This document shows, piece by piece, positions 16,338 to 24,956 of a stretch of 64,000 nucleotides of DNA; position 1 is the stretch's first letter, and each line of letters starts with the position of its first letter. Location: assembly GCA_945875845.1 (NCBI GenBank), contig CAMCMB010000019.1, forward strand, positions 25,635 to 89,634, given 5' to 3'. The notes under the pieces are model-generated. The model saw only the letters and a list, made by a program, of their open reading frames with translations. It was not told where the DNA came from and did no database searches. The DNA comes from Pirellula staleyi DSM 6068 (GTDB taxonomy: Bacteria > Planctomycetota > Planctomycetia > Pirellulales > Pirellulaceae). The translations under genes were made by a program, and so were the position numbers.

Positions 16338-17726
16338 TTATCGAACGTCTTTTGAACCGTTCCGGGAGATCGAAGAGGGCACGGCAGATTCAAGACCCAT
16401 CGACACGGTCATGCGAGCTCTTTTTCGCACAAGGTAATACCTGGAGGTGGGAGCACTCCGGAAGCTGGGATTCTCAAGAATCCACGCGAGATGCCTCAAT
16501 TCCGGTGTTTGCCAGTCCATAACACCAACAATAATGTCACCTGGGGCGAGCCGGGCTTTGTCGGCAGGACTTCCTGGTCGAACTTCGTTAATTCTCAACC
16601 CGCCGGAGTATTTGTAGCTCTCGCCCACCAACGCCACCGCCGAGTCAGAAACGACGGAAAGACGAACCCCAAGCTGTTCCCAAGCCGCACGATTGGTGTC
16701 TCCCTCAACACTGCCCCCCGCTAACTTGATGGAGTGAGCGATCAACATTCCATCGCGTTCACAGGCCAATTGAACCGAATCTCCCTCGTGTTTGTCGAGC
16801 AATGCAAGTTCAAGCTCAAGTCGATTGCGAACCACTTGCCCTTCCACGCTTTCCACTCGGTCGCCGGATTGGATCTCTCTCCTATGGCTTGAACCGTTGT
16901 CAGTCGACTCACGAACGATAAGCTGACTGCCGTTCTCGTTTAGTTTGCGAGAAAAAGTCAGGCCGTGTGTGCCCGCTTCTCGATGGGCTGCCACCAAATC
17001 CGCCATAACCTCTAAAGCAGTATCGATCGGAATTGCAAAACCGATGCCTTGAGCCCCAACGCGCACTGCCACGTTGATGCCGATGACTTCGCCTTCAATA
17101 TTCAACAGAGGGCCACCCGAATTTCCTGGATTGATGTCTGCATTGGTTTGGATCAGGTCGTTGTACTGCTGCGTTCCGTTGACGGGAATGTCGCGATGCA
17201 GAGCACTGATAATCCCGACCGTGACCGTGTTTTGGTAGCCAAAGGGATTTCCGATTGCGATGACGGTTTCGCCACGAAGCAAGTTATCACTTCTGCCAAC
17301 CACAATGACTGGCAAATCCCTTGTGGTAGGGATTTTAATTAATGCTAGGTCCGTCTCCGGATCATAATTGATCATGTTGGCAACCGACGTACTGCCATCG
17401 GCTAGCGTGACTTCAATTCGTCCGACTTCCGCTACCACATGGTAGTTGGTAATGATGTATCCGCGTCGATCGATGATGACGCCAGTTCCCATTCCGTTGA
17501 CTTCTTGCTTGGTCGATTGGCCAGAGCTGGAAGCGTTCGTAATGGTCTTGTTACCTTGAATGTTGACTACGGCGGGCTCAGCCTTTTGGATGGCTTGAAC
17601 GACGGGAGTGCTTCGTGTTCCATCTGCATGGACTCCTCTCACGGATGGGGAACCCAGGCAAATTGCCATCATTAGCAACGCATTGCGGACAAGCGAGGGC
17701 TGACGATTCGTTAAGCTAAATCTCAT
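16338..17726 (-). CDS. HtrA/Deg-like periplasmic serine protease
   Basis: 462-residue S1C protease for envelope protein quality control. A signal peptide occupies about residues 1-35 (ends HADG). The trypsin-like triad is complete: H96 (TNYHVV), D126 (ETDLALI) and S203 (GNSGGPL). Two PDZ-like regions follow (about 270-345 and 365-440); the second has the GLRINEVRPGSPADKARLAPGDII signature, while the first is degenerate. The LA loop between the signal and the first strand is short (NASSSGQSTKQE), as in DegS-like proteins. No regulator adjoins it. DegP, DegQ or DegS cannot be assigned in this phylum, hence no symbol. Confidence 0.92.
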   Translation of the reverse strand: MRFSLTNRQPSLVRNALLMMAICLGSPSVRGVHADGTRSTPVVQAIQKAEPAVVNIQGNKTITNASSSGQSTKQEVNGMGTGVIIDRRGYIITNYHVVAEVGRIEVTLADGSTSVANMINYDPETDLALIKIPTTRDLPVIVVGRSDNLLRGETVIAIGNPFGYQNTVTVGIISALHRDIPVNGTQQYNDLIQTNADINPGNSGGPLLNIEGEVIGINVAVRVGAQGIGFAIPIDTALEVMADLVAAHREAGTHGLTFSRKLNENGSQLIVRESTDNGSSHRREIQSGDRVESVEGQVVRNRLELELALLDKHEGDSVQLACERDGMLIAHSIKLAGGSVEGDTNRAAWEQLGVRLSVVSDSAVALVGESYKYSGGLRINEVRPGSPADKARLAPGDIIVGVMDWQTPELRHLAWILENPSFRSAPTSRYYLVRKRARMTVSMGLESAVPSSISRNGSKDVR

Positions 17727-17910
17727 GCTGGGCCGGGTCTAGTACTCGGAAGTATCGTAGCAATCAACGCAATGCGATCGCAGGCTAGCATAGCTAACTT
17801 GGAATACACATCTAACGTGGGGTAGCATCGGTCGTTCGTTTCCTACCGCATGATCGGGTCGTAGCGTCCTATCCATACTCCACCCATGCGGAGAACTTAT
17901 CCCATCTTTC

Positions 17911-18747
17911 CTAGTTCCCGGAGTCGGTACGCACCTCGTAGCTTTTGGCCATATGAAATGACGAAGCTAAAACTTCGCGATAGTCGAAATGCTCAACATC
18001 CTCACCCAGCAATTCCACTTCGTAGAATCCTTGGTACCCATGCTGTTCTATGGTTTGCACGATGGCTGGCAGAGGGACTATTCCGTGGCCTAACAAGCAT
18101 CGATTTTGTTCGCCCATGGGCGCCCGCTTGGCATCTCCAAGTTGGACCAAGCGTATGAAAGGAACGATGGAAGGCAACCAATCGATCGCGTTCTGGTCTT
18201 GGGCCATGTGATAGCTGTCAAACACAATGCCGCAATTGCTTCTCCCAATGGCTGCGATTACATCCAAGGTATCTGGAATGCTTGTTAAGAACGTGAACTC
18301 TTGAGCACAGCCGATATGCATCGGCTCAACTGCCAATTGGATACCGACAGCCTGAGCTGCTTCGGCCAGTTCGCAAAGGGCTTTTGTTAAGATGCGTTTC
18401 GCGTGATTGCGCGTGTGGCCCGATCGACTTCCCGCTAGGACGACGAGACAATCCGCACCTATCTGAGACGCCACATCGACTGCGTCGAGCGCATCGTGCA
18501 TGGCCTCACTAAACGTTCTGCCATCGTTTCCAGTAAAGCCTCCAGCCCAATTCAGCGACGATGCTTTCATGCCATTATCGAGCAAGAGCTCACGACCTTT
18601 GGCTTCGCCGCAATCGGAAAGCTTGGGTCTCCAAACGCCCACCGCTGGAAAGCCATGCTCCTTGTACCTAAGAACGTCCTCTTCGAAACTCCATCGATAG
18701 GTGGAAATTTCCGAAACAGCCAGTCGTGACGTCCATGTTTTTGGCAT
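17911..18747 (-). CDS. Sugar phosphate isomerase/epimerase-like TIM barrel
   Basis: 278-residue cytoplasmic protein of the AP-endonuclease-2/xylose-isomerase-like TIM barrel family. Metal-site segments are recognisable: AVEPMH (Glu), CGIVFDSYHM (Asp-His), VQLGD, and FYEVELLGEDVEHFDY at the C-terminus (Glu). ATG 18747 is chosen for the AGGGAGA element 7 bases upstream and because the next 78 upstream codons are non-homologous and cross a repeat. Substrate unknown; members act on inositol, hexulose or keto sugars. Divergent from the glycine-rich protein gene, with an 865-bp gap between. Confidence 0.82.
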   Translation of the reverse strand: MPKTWTSRLAVSEISTYRWSFEEDVLRYKEHGFPAVGVWRPKLSDCGEAKGRELLLDNGMKASSLNWAGGFTGNDGRTFSEAMHDALDAVDVASQIGADCLVVLAGSRSGHTRNHAKRILTKALCELAEAAQAVGIQLAVEPMHIGCAQEFTFLTSIPDTLDVIAAIGRSNCGIVFDSYHMAQDQNAIDWLPSIVPFIRLVQLGDAKRAPMGEQNRCLLGHGIVPLPAIVQTIEQHGYQGFYEVELLGEDVEHFDYREVLASSFHMAKSYEVRTDSGN

Positions 18748-18955
18748 CGAATCTCCCTGAAAGTAGAATGAGGCAGTCGACGGACGATGAGTCACTTGTA
18801 CGACACGCGATCGCAAGTATCTACGTGCTGACCTGGAAGTAAAGCAGGGTGAAGAGCCATTCCTAAATTTTGGGAGGATTGGGGCGATTTGGATCCAAAA
18901 AAACCATTGAATCCATCCTGGAAAATACGTGACCCTCAGGCCTGGGGTGGTAAGG

Positions 18956-19020
18956 GGAGGGGGAGGCTCCTGCCGATCCATTGCGTCGTAAGCTCGGCAG
19001 GAGCCTCGCCCTCCCGTTGA
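18956..19020. repeat. GGCTCCTGCCGA palindromic repeat, copy 2
   Basis: GGGAGGCTCCTGCCGATCC ... AAGCTCGGCAGGAGCCTCGCCCTCC, the same core as at 4.3 and 34.7 kb but without the wider flanks. The remainder of the 18748-19612 gap holds a long hairpin at 19393 and no gene I can support. Confidence 0.8.
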
Positions 19021-19392
19021 ATACTAAACATTAGAACCGGCCAAGATTTCTGTTCAGCACCCCTGCTAATGAAACGAATCCGTTGCATGTGTGCTCGCTT
19101 TTCGCGCAGGAACCATGCCCTTTTTTTGTGCACTCTTCCCCTCGCACAAGCGTGCATTTACGGAATCCGCACGCAAGGGGTTTCCTTGAAATATTTTTTG
19201 CGGCAATTTAATGGCCCTTCGGTGGGTGGATTGGTGTCCCATATCAAAATTAATGTAATAATCCATCCAATTCGTGCACGGACAGCTTGCCTTGGCACAA
19301 TGTTTGGTACGAGAACTGCATTTTGATTGTGTTGTCGGGAGACTGATGTTAGACGAGTGTGTGTGTGACAGAATGTTTTCGCCTGTACAAAT

Positions 19393-19472
19393 GGCACCGC
19401 GGCTGATTCGAAGCTGGCTGGAGGAGGGAGAGGACCTTCGGCTGATTTTGGAGATTTCGCGGTGCCTTTTTT
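19393..19472 (+). terminator. Long-loop hairpin with T-tract upstream of 19613 gene
   Basis: A 9-bp perfect stem GGCACCGCG (19393-19401) / CGCGGTGCC (19458-19466) encloses 56 bases and is followed at once by TTTTTTCG. This is either the terminator of a small RNA transcribed from the 19.1-19.4 kb region or a leader attenuator of the gene starting 140 bases later. I cannot choose from sequence alone. Confidence 0.5.
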
Positions 19473-19612
19473 CGTTTCGATTCTTGAAGTCTTCAATTTT
19501 TTTGGTAACGGCCGGAACGTCGCCTTCGAAGTCGTGTTTCTTTTAAAAACGGCATCATTGTTTCGGTGCTTTTGACTTCTCTCGTCACGTTTATCTTCCC
19601 CGAGGTCAACAA

Positions 19613-20407
19613 ATGCGTATTTCAGTTGCGTTGTGTAGGTTATTTCTGTTTGGCTGCATCCTGATGGCCGCAGCTCCGCTCTCAATGGCCCAGGGCGGTC
19701 GCGGAGGAGCTGGAGGTGGTCCCGGCGGCGGAGGTCGCGGTGGGTGGGCCGGTGGTGGATTCGGCGGCGGCATGGGAGGTGGCGGTTTGTTCTCGCTGAC
19801 TCAAATAGCGGAAGTTCAAGCGGAACTCAAGATCGACGAAGACCAAAAGAAGGAGCTAGAGGCAATTGGCAAAGAAATGAGAGACGCGAGAATGGCTCTG
19901 ATGCCGGCACCAGCGGACGGTGGCCGTCCAGACATGGCAAAAATGCGCGAACTCATGCCAAAGATGGCAGAGATGCAAACCAAGTATGAGGGAAAGTTGG
20001 AAGAAGTCCTCGACCCAAAACAAATGGATCGACTTTTGGGCCTTTTTGTGCAGCGGGACGAGATTCGGACTCTTTCGAACGCGATAGTGGCAGCCAAACT
20101 GAAAATAACCGACGAACAGAAGGCTGAGCTTGCAAAAATCGAAAAAGCAAATGGCGAAGCGATGATGAGTGCGTTCTCTGGCGGTGCTGGTGGCGGCGGG
20201 GGAGACATGAGAGAAAAATTCCAAGCCATGCGCAAGGAAAACGAGGAAAAAACTATGGGTGTCTTGACCGCCGAGCAAAAGAAAACCATGGAAGACATGA
20301 AGGGTCCGAAGTTTGAGTTTCCACAACGTGGACCAGGCGGCCCGGGTGGACCAGGCGGACCAGGCGGCCCGGGTGGTGGACGAACGCGTCCAGGAACAAA
20401 CCCGTAA
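19613..20407 (+). CDS. Glycine-rich secreted protein with LTxEQ-like helices
   Basis: 264 residues. Signal peptide to about residue 26 (SMAQG), then a Gly-rich segment (27-58), a helical charged middle (residues 60-230) and a Gly-Pro-Gly tail ((GGP)n, 240-264). The middle repeats a pattern I-x-x-E-Q/D-K-x-E-L (KIDEDQKKELEAI, KITDEQKAELAKI, VLTAEQKKTMEDM), which recalls Spy/CpxP-like helices seen in planctomycete secreted proteins; a periplasmic chaperone or sensor role is inference. GAGG lies upstream of ATG 19613, and a clear terminator follows. Function unproven. Confidence 0.7.
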   Translation: MRISVALCRLFLFGCILMAAAPLSMAQGGRGGAGGGPGGGGRGGWAGGGFGGGMGGGGLFSLTQIAEVQAELKIDEDQKKELEAIGKEMRDARMALMPAPADGGRPDMAKMRELMPKMAEMQTKYEGKLEEVLDPKQMDRLLGLFVQRDEIRTLSNAIVAAKLKITDEQKAELAKIEKANGEAMMSAFSGGAGGGGGDMREKFQAMRKENEEKTMGVLTAEQKKTMEDMKGPKFEFPQRGPGGPGGPGGPGGPGGGRTRPGTNP

Positions 20408-20443
20408 ATTCAAATATTCGATCGAATCTGATTGATTGTTTAC

Positions 20444-20478
20444 AAAGAGGTTGGGACACTATCCCAACCTCTTTTCGT
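20444..20478 (+). terminator. Rho-independent terminator
   Basis: AAAGAGGTTGGGA / TCCCAACCTCTTT, 13-bp perfect stem with a 5-base loop, then TTTCG. It ends the glycine-rich protein gene 37 bases after its stop. Confidence 0.93.
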
Positions 20479-20510
20479 TTCAATCCCGCAAAAAATTTTG
20501 AATATTCGTA

Positions 20511-21716
20511 ATGCCACAATTCGCTTTCGTTTTACTGCTCGTGATGTTCTTGATCGACCGAAGTGTCTTAGGGGATGGGCCCGATTTTTCTATCTCGGAG
20601 CGGGCTAAGCAAATCCACCGAGCAAGCTACGTTTGGGACGGCCACAACGACTTGCCCTGGGCACTGCGAGAACGGAATGATCTCCGTATCGAAAAAACGG
20701 ACCTTAACAACGAACCCAAACTACATACCGATATCCCAAGGTTGCGTGCAGGCAACGTCGGAGCCCAGTTTTGGTCGGTGTTTGTACCATCGAAGACGAG
20801 GCACTCCGGAACCGCCTTTCAAACCACGATCGAGCAGATCGACTGCGTTTACGCATTGGTCAAGAAATATCCCGATGTTTTCGAAATTGCATTGAATACG
20901 GACGATGTGGAACGCATTCGAAGCTCAGGTAAAATTGCATCGTTGATGGGGGTCGAAGGGGGCCATTCCATCGAAAACTCCATCGGTAAGCTCAAGGAAC
21001 TGTTTGCTCGCGGAGCTCGGTACATGACTTTAACCCATGGCGACACCCTCGATTGGGCGGATGCAGCCACCGACGACTCCAAGAGCGACGGACTCTCTCC
21101 GTTTGGTGAAGAGATTGTTCGTGAGATGAACCGAATGGGAATGTTGGTCGATTTGTCCCACGTATCACCAGCCACTATGTCCGATGCTCTGGACATCACT
21201 ACGGCTCCCATCCTCTTTTCTCATTCCTCTGCCATGAGCATTGCCAACCATCCTCGCAACGTTCCCGACGATATTCTACGCCGTGTCAAAACGAACGGAG
21301 GAATCGTGATGATCAATTTTTTTTCAGGATTTGTGGTTCCGGAATCGGCAAAGAACATGAAGGACATGTTCGGTGTTCGACGTGAGTTTGATAAAGAGTT
21401 TGGAAGCGATTCCGATTTGGCCAAGAACGCGCTGCTCAAATGGCGGTCGTCACATCCGATTTATCCCGGCGATGCCTCGATCGTGGCGGAACACATTGAT
21501 CACGTCGCCAAAATCGCTGGCGTCGATCATGTTGGGTTGGGGAGCGACTACGATGGAATCGAAGTAGTCCCCAAAGGGCTCGAGGATGTTTCGACTTATC
21601 CTTTGCTCACCGAGTTATTGCTGCGAAAGGGCTACTCCGAGAAGGATATTCACAAAATTATGTCAGGTAATATGATGCGAGTCTTGAAAGCGTGTGAAGG
21701 AGCAGCAAAACCATGA
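20511..21716 (+). CDS. Membrane dipeptidase, family M19
   Basis: 401-residue zinc dipeptidase (renal dipeptidase family) cleaving dipeptides, including D-amino-acid forms. Metal ligands are in DGHNDLPW (His-x-Asp near residue 43), the bridging Glu in MGVEGGHS, and His in VDLSHVS and ILFSHSSA; LGSDYDG near the C-terminus is also typical. A signal peptide fits the first 20 residues, so it is periplasmic or cell-surface. The last four bases (ATGA) form the start of the following PVC heme protein, so the two are translationally coupled; whether they share a substrate is unknown. Confidence 0.93.
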   Translation: MPQFAFVLLLVMFLIDRSVLGDGPDFSISERAKQIHRASYVWDGHNDLPWALRERNDLRIEKTDLNNEPKLHTDIPRLRAGNVGAQFWSVFVPSKTRHSGTAFQTTIEQIDCVYALVKKYPDVFEIALNTDDVERIRSSGKIASLMGVEGGHSIENSIGKLKELFARGARYMTLTHGDTLDWADAATDDSKSDGLSPFGEEIVREMNRMGMLVDLSHVSPATMSDALDITTAPILFSHSSAMSIANHPRNVPDDILRRVKTNGGIVMINFFSGFVVPESAKNMKDMFGVRREFDKEFGSDSDLAKNALLKWRSSHPIYPGDASIVAEHIDHVAKIAGVDHVGLGSDYDGIEVVPKGLEDVSTYPLLTELLLRKGYSEKDIHKIMSGNMMRVLKACEGAAKP

Positions 21717-24700
21717 GTTCCGAATCCCTGTGCAAGTTGTGTGTGGTTGCTTTCGCGTATTGCCTTGCGAGCCCGATGGCGCTTGCTGAAACGAAAGTCA
21801 TAGGCAATATCACCTTCACTCTGGCCGAAGGTCTGCAGATTGAGCGCGTTGCGGATGAGTCGCTGATTCAATGGCCGATTGCAGCTACCTACCACGAATC
21901 AGGTGACTTGATCATTTTGGAGTGCCATTGGATCCGTGGCATCGACAAGAAAAAGCAGCTCGAGTCGAAACCGCACAAAATCGTTCGTCTGTCCGATACC
22001 GACGGTGATCGCAAATACGACAAACGAACTGTGATTGCAGATGAGCTTGGTTTCCCTCAAGGAATTATGGTGCTAGGCAATGATTTGCTCATAACCACGC
22101 CGCCACAGATTCTGCGGCTAGCCGACAAAGACAAGGATGGTTTCTTTGAGTCTCGCGAAGTGTGGTTTGACGGAGCGACATTGACAGGTTGTGCGAACGA
22201 CTTGCATGGCCCCATGATGGGGCCCGATGGTTGGATCTATTGGACCAAAGGTGCTTTTGCGGAACAGAATCATGAACTGCTGCATCGTGAAGACAAATCC
22301 GATGGGGAATTTGCACCTTCCAAGGCCGCACACATCTATCGTCGTCATCCCACAGGTGGACCTATCGAACGACTGATGAGTGGCGGTATGGACAACCCAT
22401 CCGATCTTACTTTCTCGCCCGAAGGCGAACTATTCTTTTGCTCTACGTTTTTGCACAATCCTGGCAATGGCTTGCGAGACGGAATTGCCCACTCGCCACG
22501 TGGCGGGCTCTTTGGCAAACAACATCAAGTGATCGATGGACACAGGTCCACTGGGGCATTGCTGCAACCTATCGCCAATCTGGGCCCCGCTGCACCTGCG
22601 AGTGTAAATTATCTGGTCTCGAATGCGATTGCAAACGCCACATGGCATCCGCTCGCCGAAGGTGCCATCGATACGAATCGATTTTTGGTGTCGGCCCAAT
22701 TCAATTTGCAGAAGGTTGGGTTGCATCGATTGATTCCCCTCGGATCGAGTTTCGAAACGGAGACACACGACTTGGTATCGGCTGATCGAATTGACTTTCA
22801 TCCCGTCGACATCCTCGAAGAGCCCGATGGCAGTTTGCTCGTGTTTGACACTGGCGGTTGGTACGATTTGTGTTGCCCCAGTTCGGGAAGCGAACAATTC
22901 GTTGCTCGCGGTGGCATCTATCGATTAAGTGGGGGGGGAACCCCACGAGGTTCGCAAACCCTGAATCCCGCAGTCGTTCAACACCAAAGTTTCGATGCAG
23001 ACGAGCGGAAACGATCCATGTGGGAGATTGCTCGCGCTATCACCGCAGGTGCAGCACCCAAAGAAAAAGTCGTCGCGATGATCTCTCTGCTAGCAGACAA
23101 AGATCCGTCGATACAACAGACTGCAGCCCACATTGTTGGTTTGAATCGATGGGGAGTTGCTCGGGGGGATTTGGAACGGGTCCTGCAAAGCGAATTTCCG
23201 CCAGCCGTGCGTGCCGCGATGGAATCGCTCGGTGTGGTTGGTAACGCAGAAAGCATTGTCCCCATTTTAACGGCCCTGAATCGATTTCCAGAAGATCGCT
23301 TGATGATGCATTCTGCGATCTACGCATTGATGGAAATCGGTGCGACAAACGAGATGATCCGCGTTGCCAAAGTGGCGGGTAATGTCCAAGAGCGTTACGC
23401 AGCTCTCTACGCGCTCAACCAACTCGGAAAACTGTCGGATGATGTAATGCCGTTGCTTGTCGAATGCTTGACGAGTTCGAACGCTCGATTGCGTGAACTG
23501 TCGCTCAAGTGCTTGACGAGCCGTCCTCAAGGGTTGTCGATGTGTGTACCGTTCCTAAAGAATGCCTGGGAAAACGAAGACGCCAGTGCACTTACCGCTG
23601 GATCATCCATCCTGCAGCTAGGGATTGCAAACGAATCGATTCGCGAACTTGTCGCTGCGTGGCTTCGTTTGGGGCCGACTTTGTCTCCCACTCGAAGAGA
23701 CTGGCTTCTCGATTCGGTACAGGACATGGGTGGTATTTCGATTCCGCCTGAATGGAGTAACGCCATCATCACTTGGATGGACGTAGCCAAGGAAAAGGAA
23801 TCGCTCGTCAAGCTTGCGAACGCGATTCAAAATGCCAATTTCGCGGCAGGGGATCGCGAGCCCGTCGCCAAAGCCATTCGAATTCGCGCGGAGGGGTTGC
23901 TCGATTCGCCTCAAGTCGCAATTGCTTTATTGTCTGCGTGTCCTACGGTTTCACAACCGCAAACGTCGGGATGTGCTAGGGTCATTATTGAACAACTTGT
24001 TGCACCTGAGGGAGTCCACGGTGCGCAAGCGGAGGTTGCGTTGAGCCGTTCGACGATCTCGAAAGAGTCGGCCAATCAACTTTTGCAATCGCTTGCTCAG
24101 ATTCCACCCTTGCAATTGCAATCCGCGATAGACGCATCGCTGCGTTGCGAAGACGCTTCGATCGATCTCGCCTTGCTGGAAAAACTGCCAAATGTACCGG
24201 CTACCAAAACATTGGCGGTGGAAAGACTGATGGCAAGTCTAGGCAAGAGGTCGGACGAACTCAAGAATAAGTGGGCAACGATGCTGCAAACGGTGATGGC
24301 TCCGCCAGACGATATCGCTCAGAGCTTAGATGCCTGGTTGGAGCGATTACCAAAGGGGGATTCGGTCCGTGGGTACCAAGTATTTCGAAGCGCAAAAGCG
24401 GCATGTAGCAGTTGTCACCAAATTGGGTACATCGGCGGTCGTTTGGGGCCCGAATTGAGTCGCATTGGAAAAACGCGTACCCGTCGTGATTTGGTGGAAG
24501 CTGTTGTCTTTCCAAGTTTTCGAATGTCTCAAGGCTATTATCCGGTTCGCATACGAACCGTCGACGACGTTGTTTTTAATGGCATTTTTTCGAAGCAGAC
24601 CGATTCCTATGTTGAGCTACTTTGTGGGGCGGATAAAGTTTGCCGAATCGCAACGGACGAGATCGCGGAAAAGAGTGAAAGCAAGCTGTCCGTAATGCCA

Positions 24701-24772
24701 ACGGGACTCGAGCAACAGATGAGCCTAGCTGAATTCGCGGACTTGATTGCGTACTTGGAATCTAGGAAATAG
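21713..24772 (+). CDS. PVC-type CxxCH heme protein with β-propeller and HEAT repeats
   Basis: 1019-residue exported protein of the family named for planctomycetes and relatives. Signal peptide to about 25 (MALAE). Residues about 30-420 form a glucose/sorbosone-dehydrogenase-like propeller (PQGIMV, NDLHGPMMGPDGWIYW, DNPSDLTFSPEGELFF, ASVNYL, PVDILEEPDGSLLVFDTGGW). Residues about 430-860 are HEAT-like helical repeats. The C-terminal cytochrome c domain has C-S-S-C-H at about 898-902 and a distal MPTGLEQQMS Met. Likely role: periplasmic electron transfer linked to an oxidation at the propeller; substrate unknown. Overlaps the dipeptidase gene by four bases. Confidence 0.92.
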   Translation: MSSESLCKLCVVAFAYCLASPMALAETKVIGNITFTLAEGLQIERVADESLIQWPIAATYHESGDLIILECHWIRGIDKKKQLESKPHKIVRLSDTDGDRKYDKRTVIADELGFPQGIMVLGNDLLITTPPQILRLADKDKDGFFESREVWFDGATLTGCANDLHGPMMGPDGWIYWTKGAFAEQNHELLHREDKSDGEFAPSKAAHIYRRHPTGGPIERLMSGGMDNPSDLTFSPEGELFFCSTFLHNPGNGLRDGIAHSPRGGLFGKQHQVIDGHRSTGALLQPIANLGPAAPASVNYLVSNAIANATWHPLAEGAIDTNRFLVSAQFNLQKVGLHRLIPLGSSFETETHDLVSADRIDFHPVDILEEPDGSLLVFDTGGWYDLCCPSSGSEQFVARGGIYRLSGGGTPRGSQTLNPAVVQHQSFDADERKRSMWEIARAITAGAAPKEKVVAMISLLADKDPSIQQTAAHIVGLNRWGVARGDLERVLQSEFPPAVRAAMESLGVVGNAESIVPILTALNRFPEDRLMMHSAIYALMEIGATNEMIRVAKVAGNVQERYAALYALNQLGKLSDDVMPLLVECLTSSNARLRELSLKCLTSRPQGLSMCVPFLKNAWENEDASALTAGSSILQLGIANESIRELVAAWLRLGPTLSPTRRDWLLDSVQDMGGISIPPEWSNAIITWMDVAKEKESLVKLANAIQNANFAAGDREPVAKAIRIRAEGLLDSPQVAIALLSACPTVSQPQTSGCARVIIEQLVAPEGVHGAQAEVALSRSTISKESANQLLQSLAQIPPLQLQSAIDASLRCEDASIDLALLEKLPNVPATKTLAVERLMASLGKRSDELKNKWATMLQTVMAPPDDIAQSLDAWLERLPKGDSVRGYQVFRSAKAACSSCHQIGYIGGRLGPELSRIGKTRTRRDLVEAVVFPSFRMSQGYYPVRIRTVDDVVFNGIFSKQTDSYVELLCGADKVCRIATDEIAEKSESKLSVMPTGLEQQMSLAEFADLIAYLESRK

Positions 24773-24783
24773 ATGTCGACGCC

Positions 24784-24812
24784 TCACCGGACAGCTTGCG
24801 CTGTTCCGCTAC
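24784..24812. repeat. CCGGACAGC-type hairpin repeat, copy 3
   Basis: TCACCGGACAGC TTGC GCTGTTCCGCTA, identical in its core to copy 1, placed 12 bases after the PVC heme protein gene. Confidence 0.75.
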
Positions 24813-24956
24813 CAAGAGAGAGCCCAATCGAAGGATGTTCCAGTCACGAGAATTTTGCTTCGAAACCACCGTTGAATTATTGACCGGAAAGCAGCCATTC
24901 GTGACAATCCTCAGCTGAGTATTTCGCGGCCGATGATCCTTGAGAAGAGCGATGCC

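Noticed and set aside
19158..19685. 175-codon minus-strand frame overlapping the 19613 gene start
   Set aside because: It reads through the long hairpin and the antisense of a signal peptide; composition is not protein-like.
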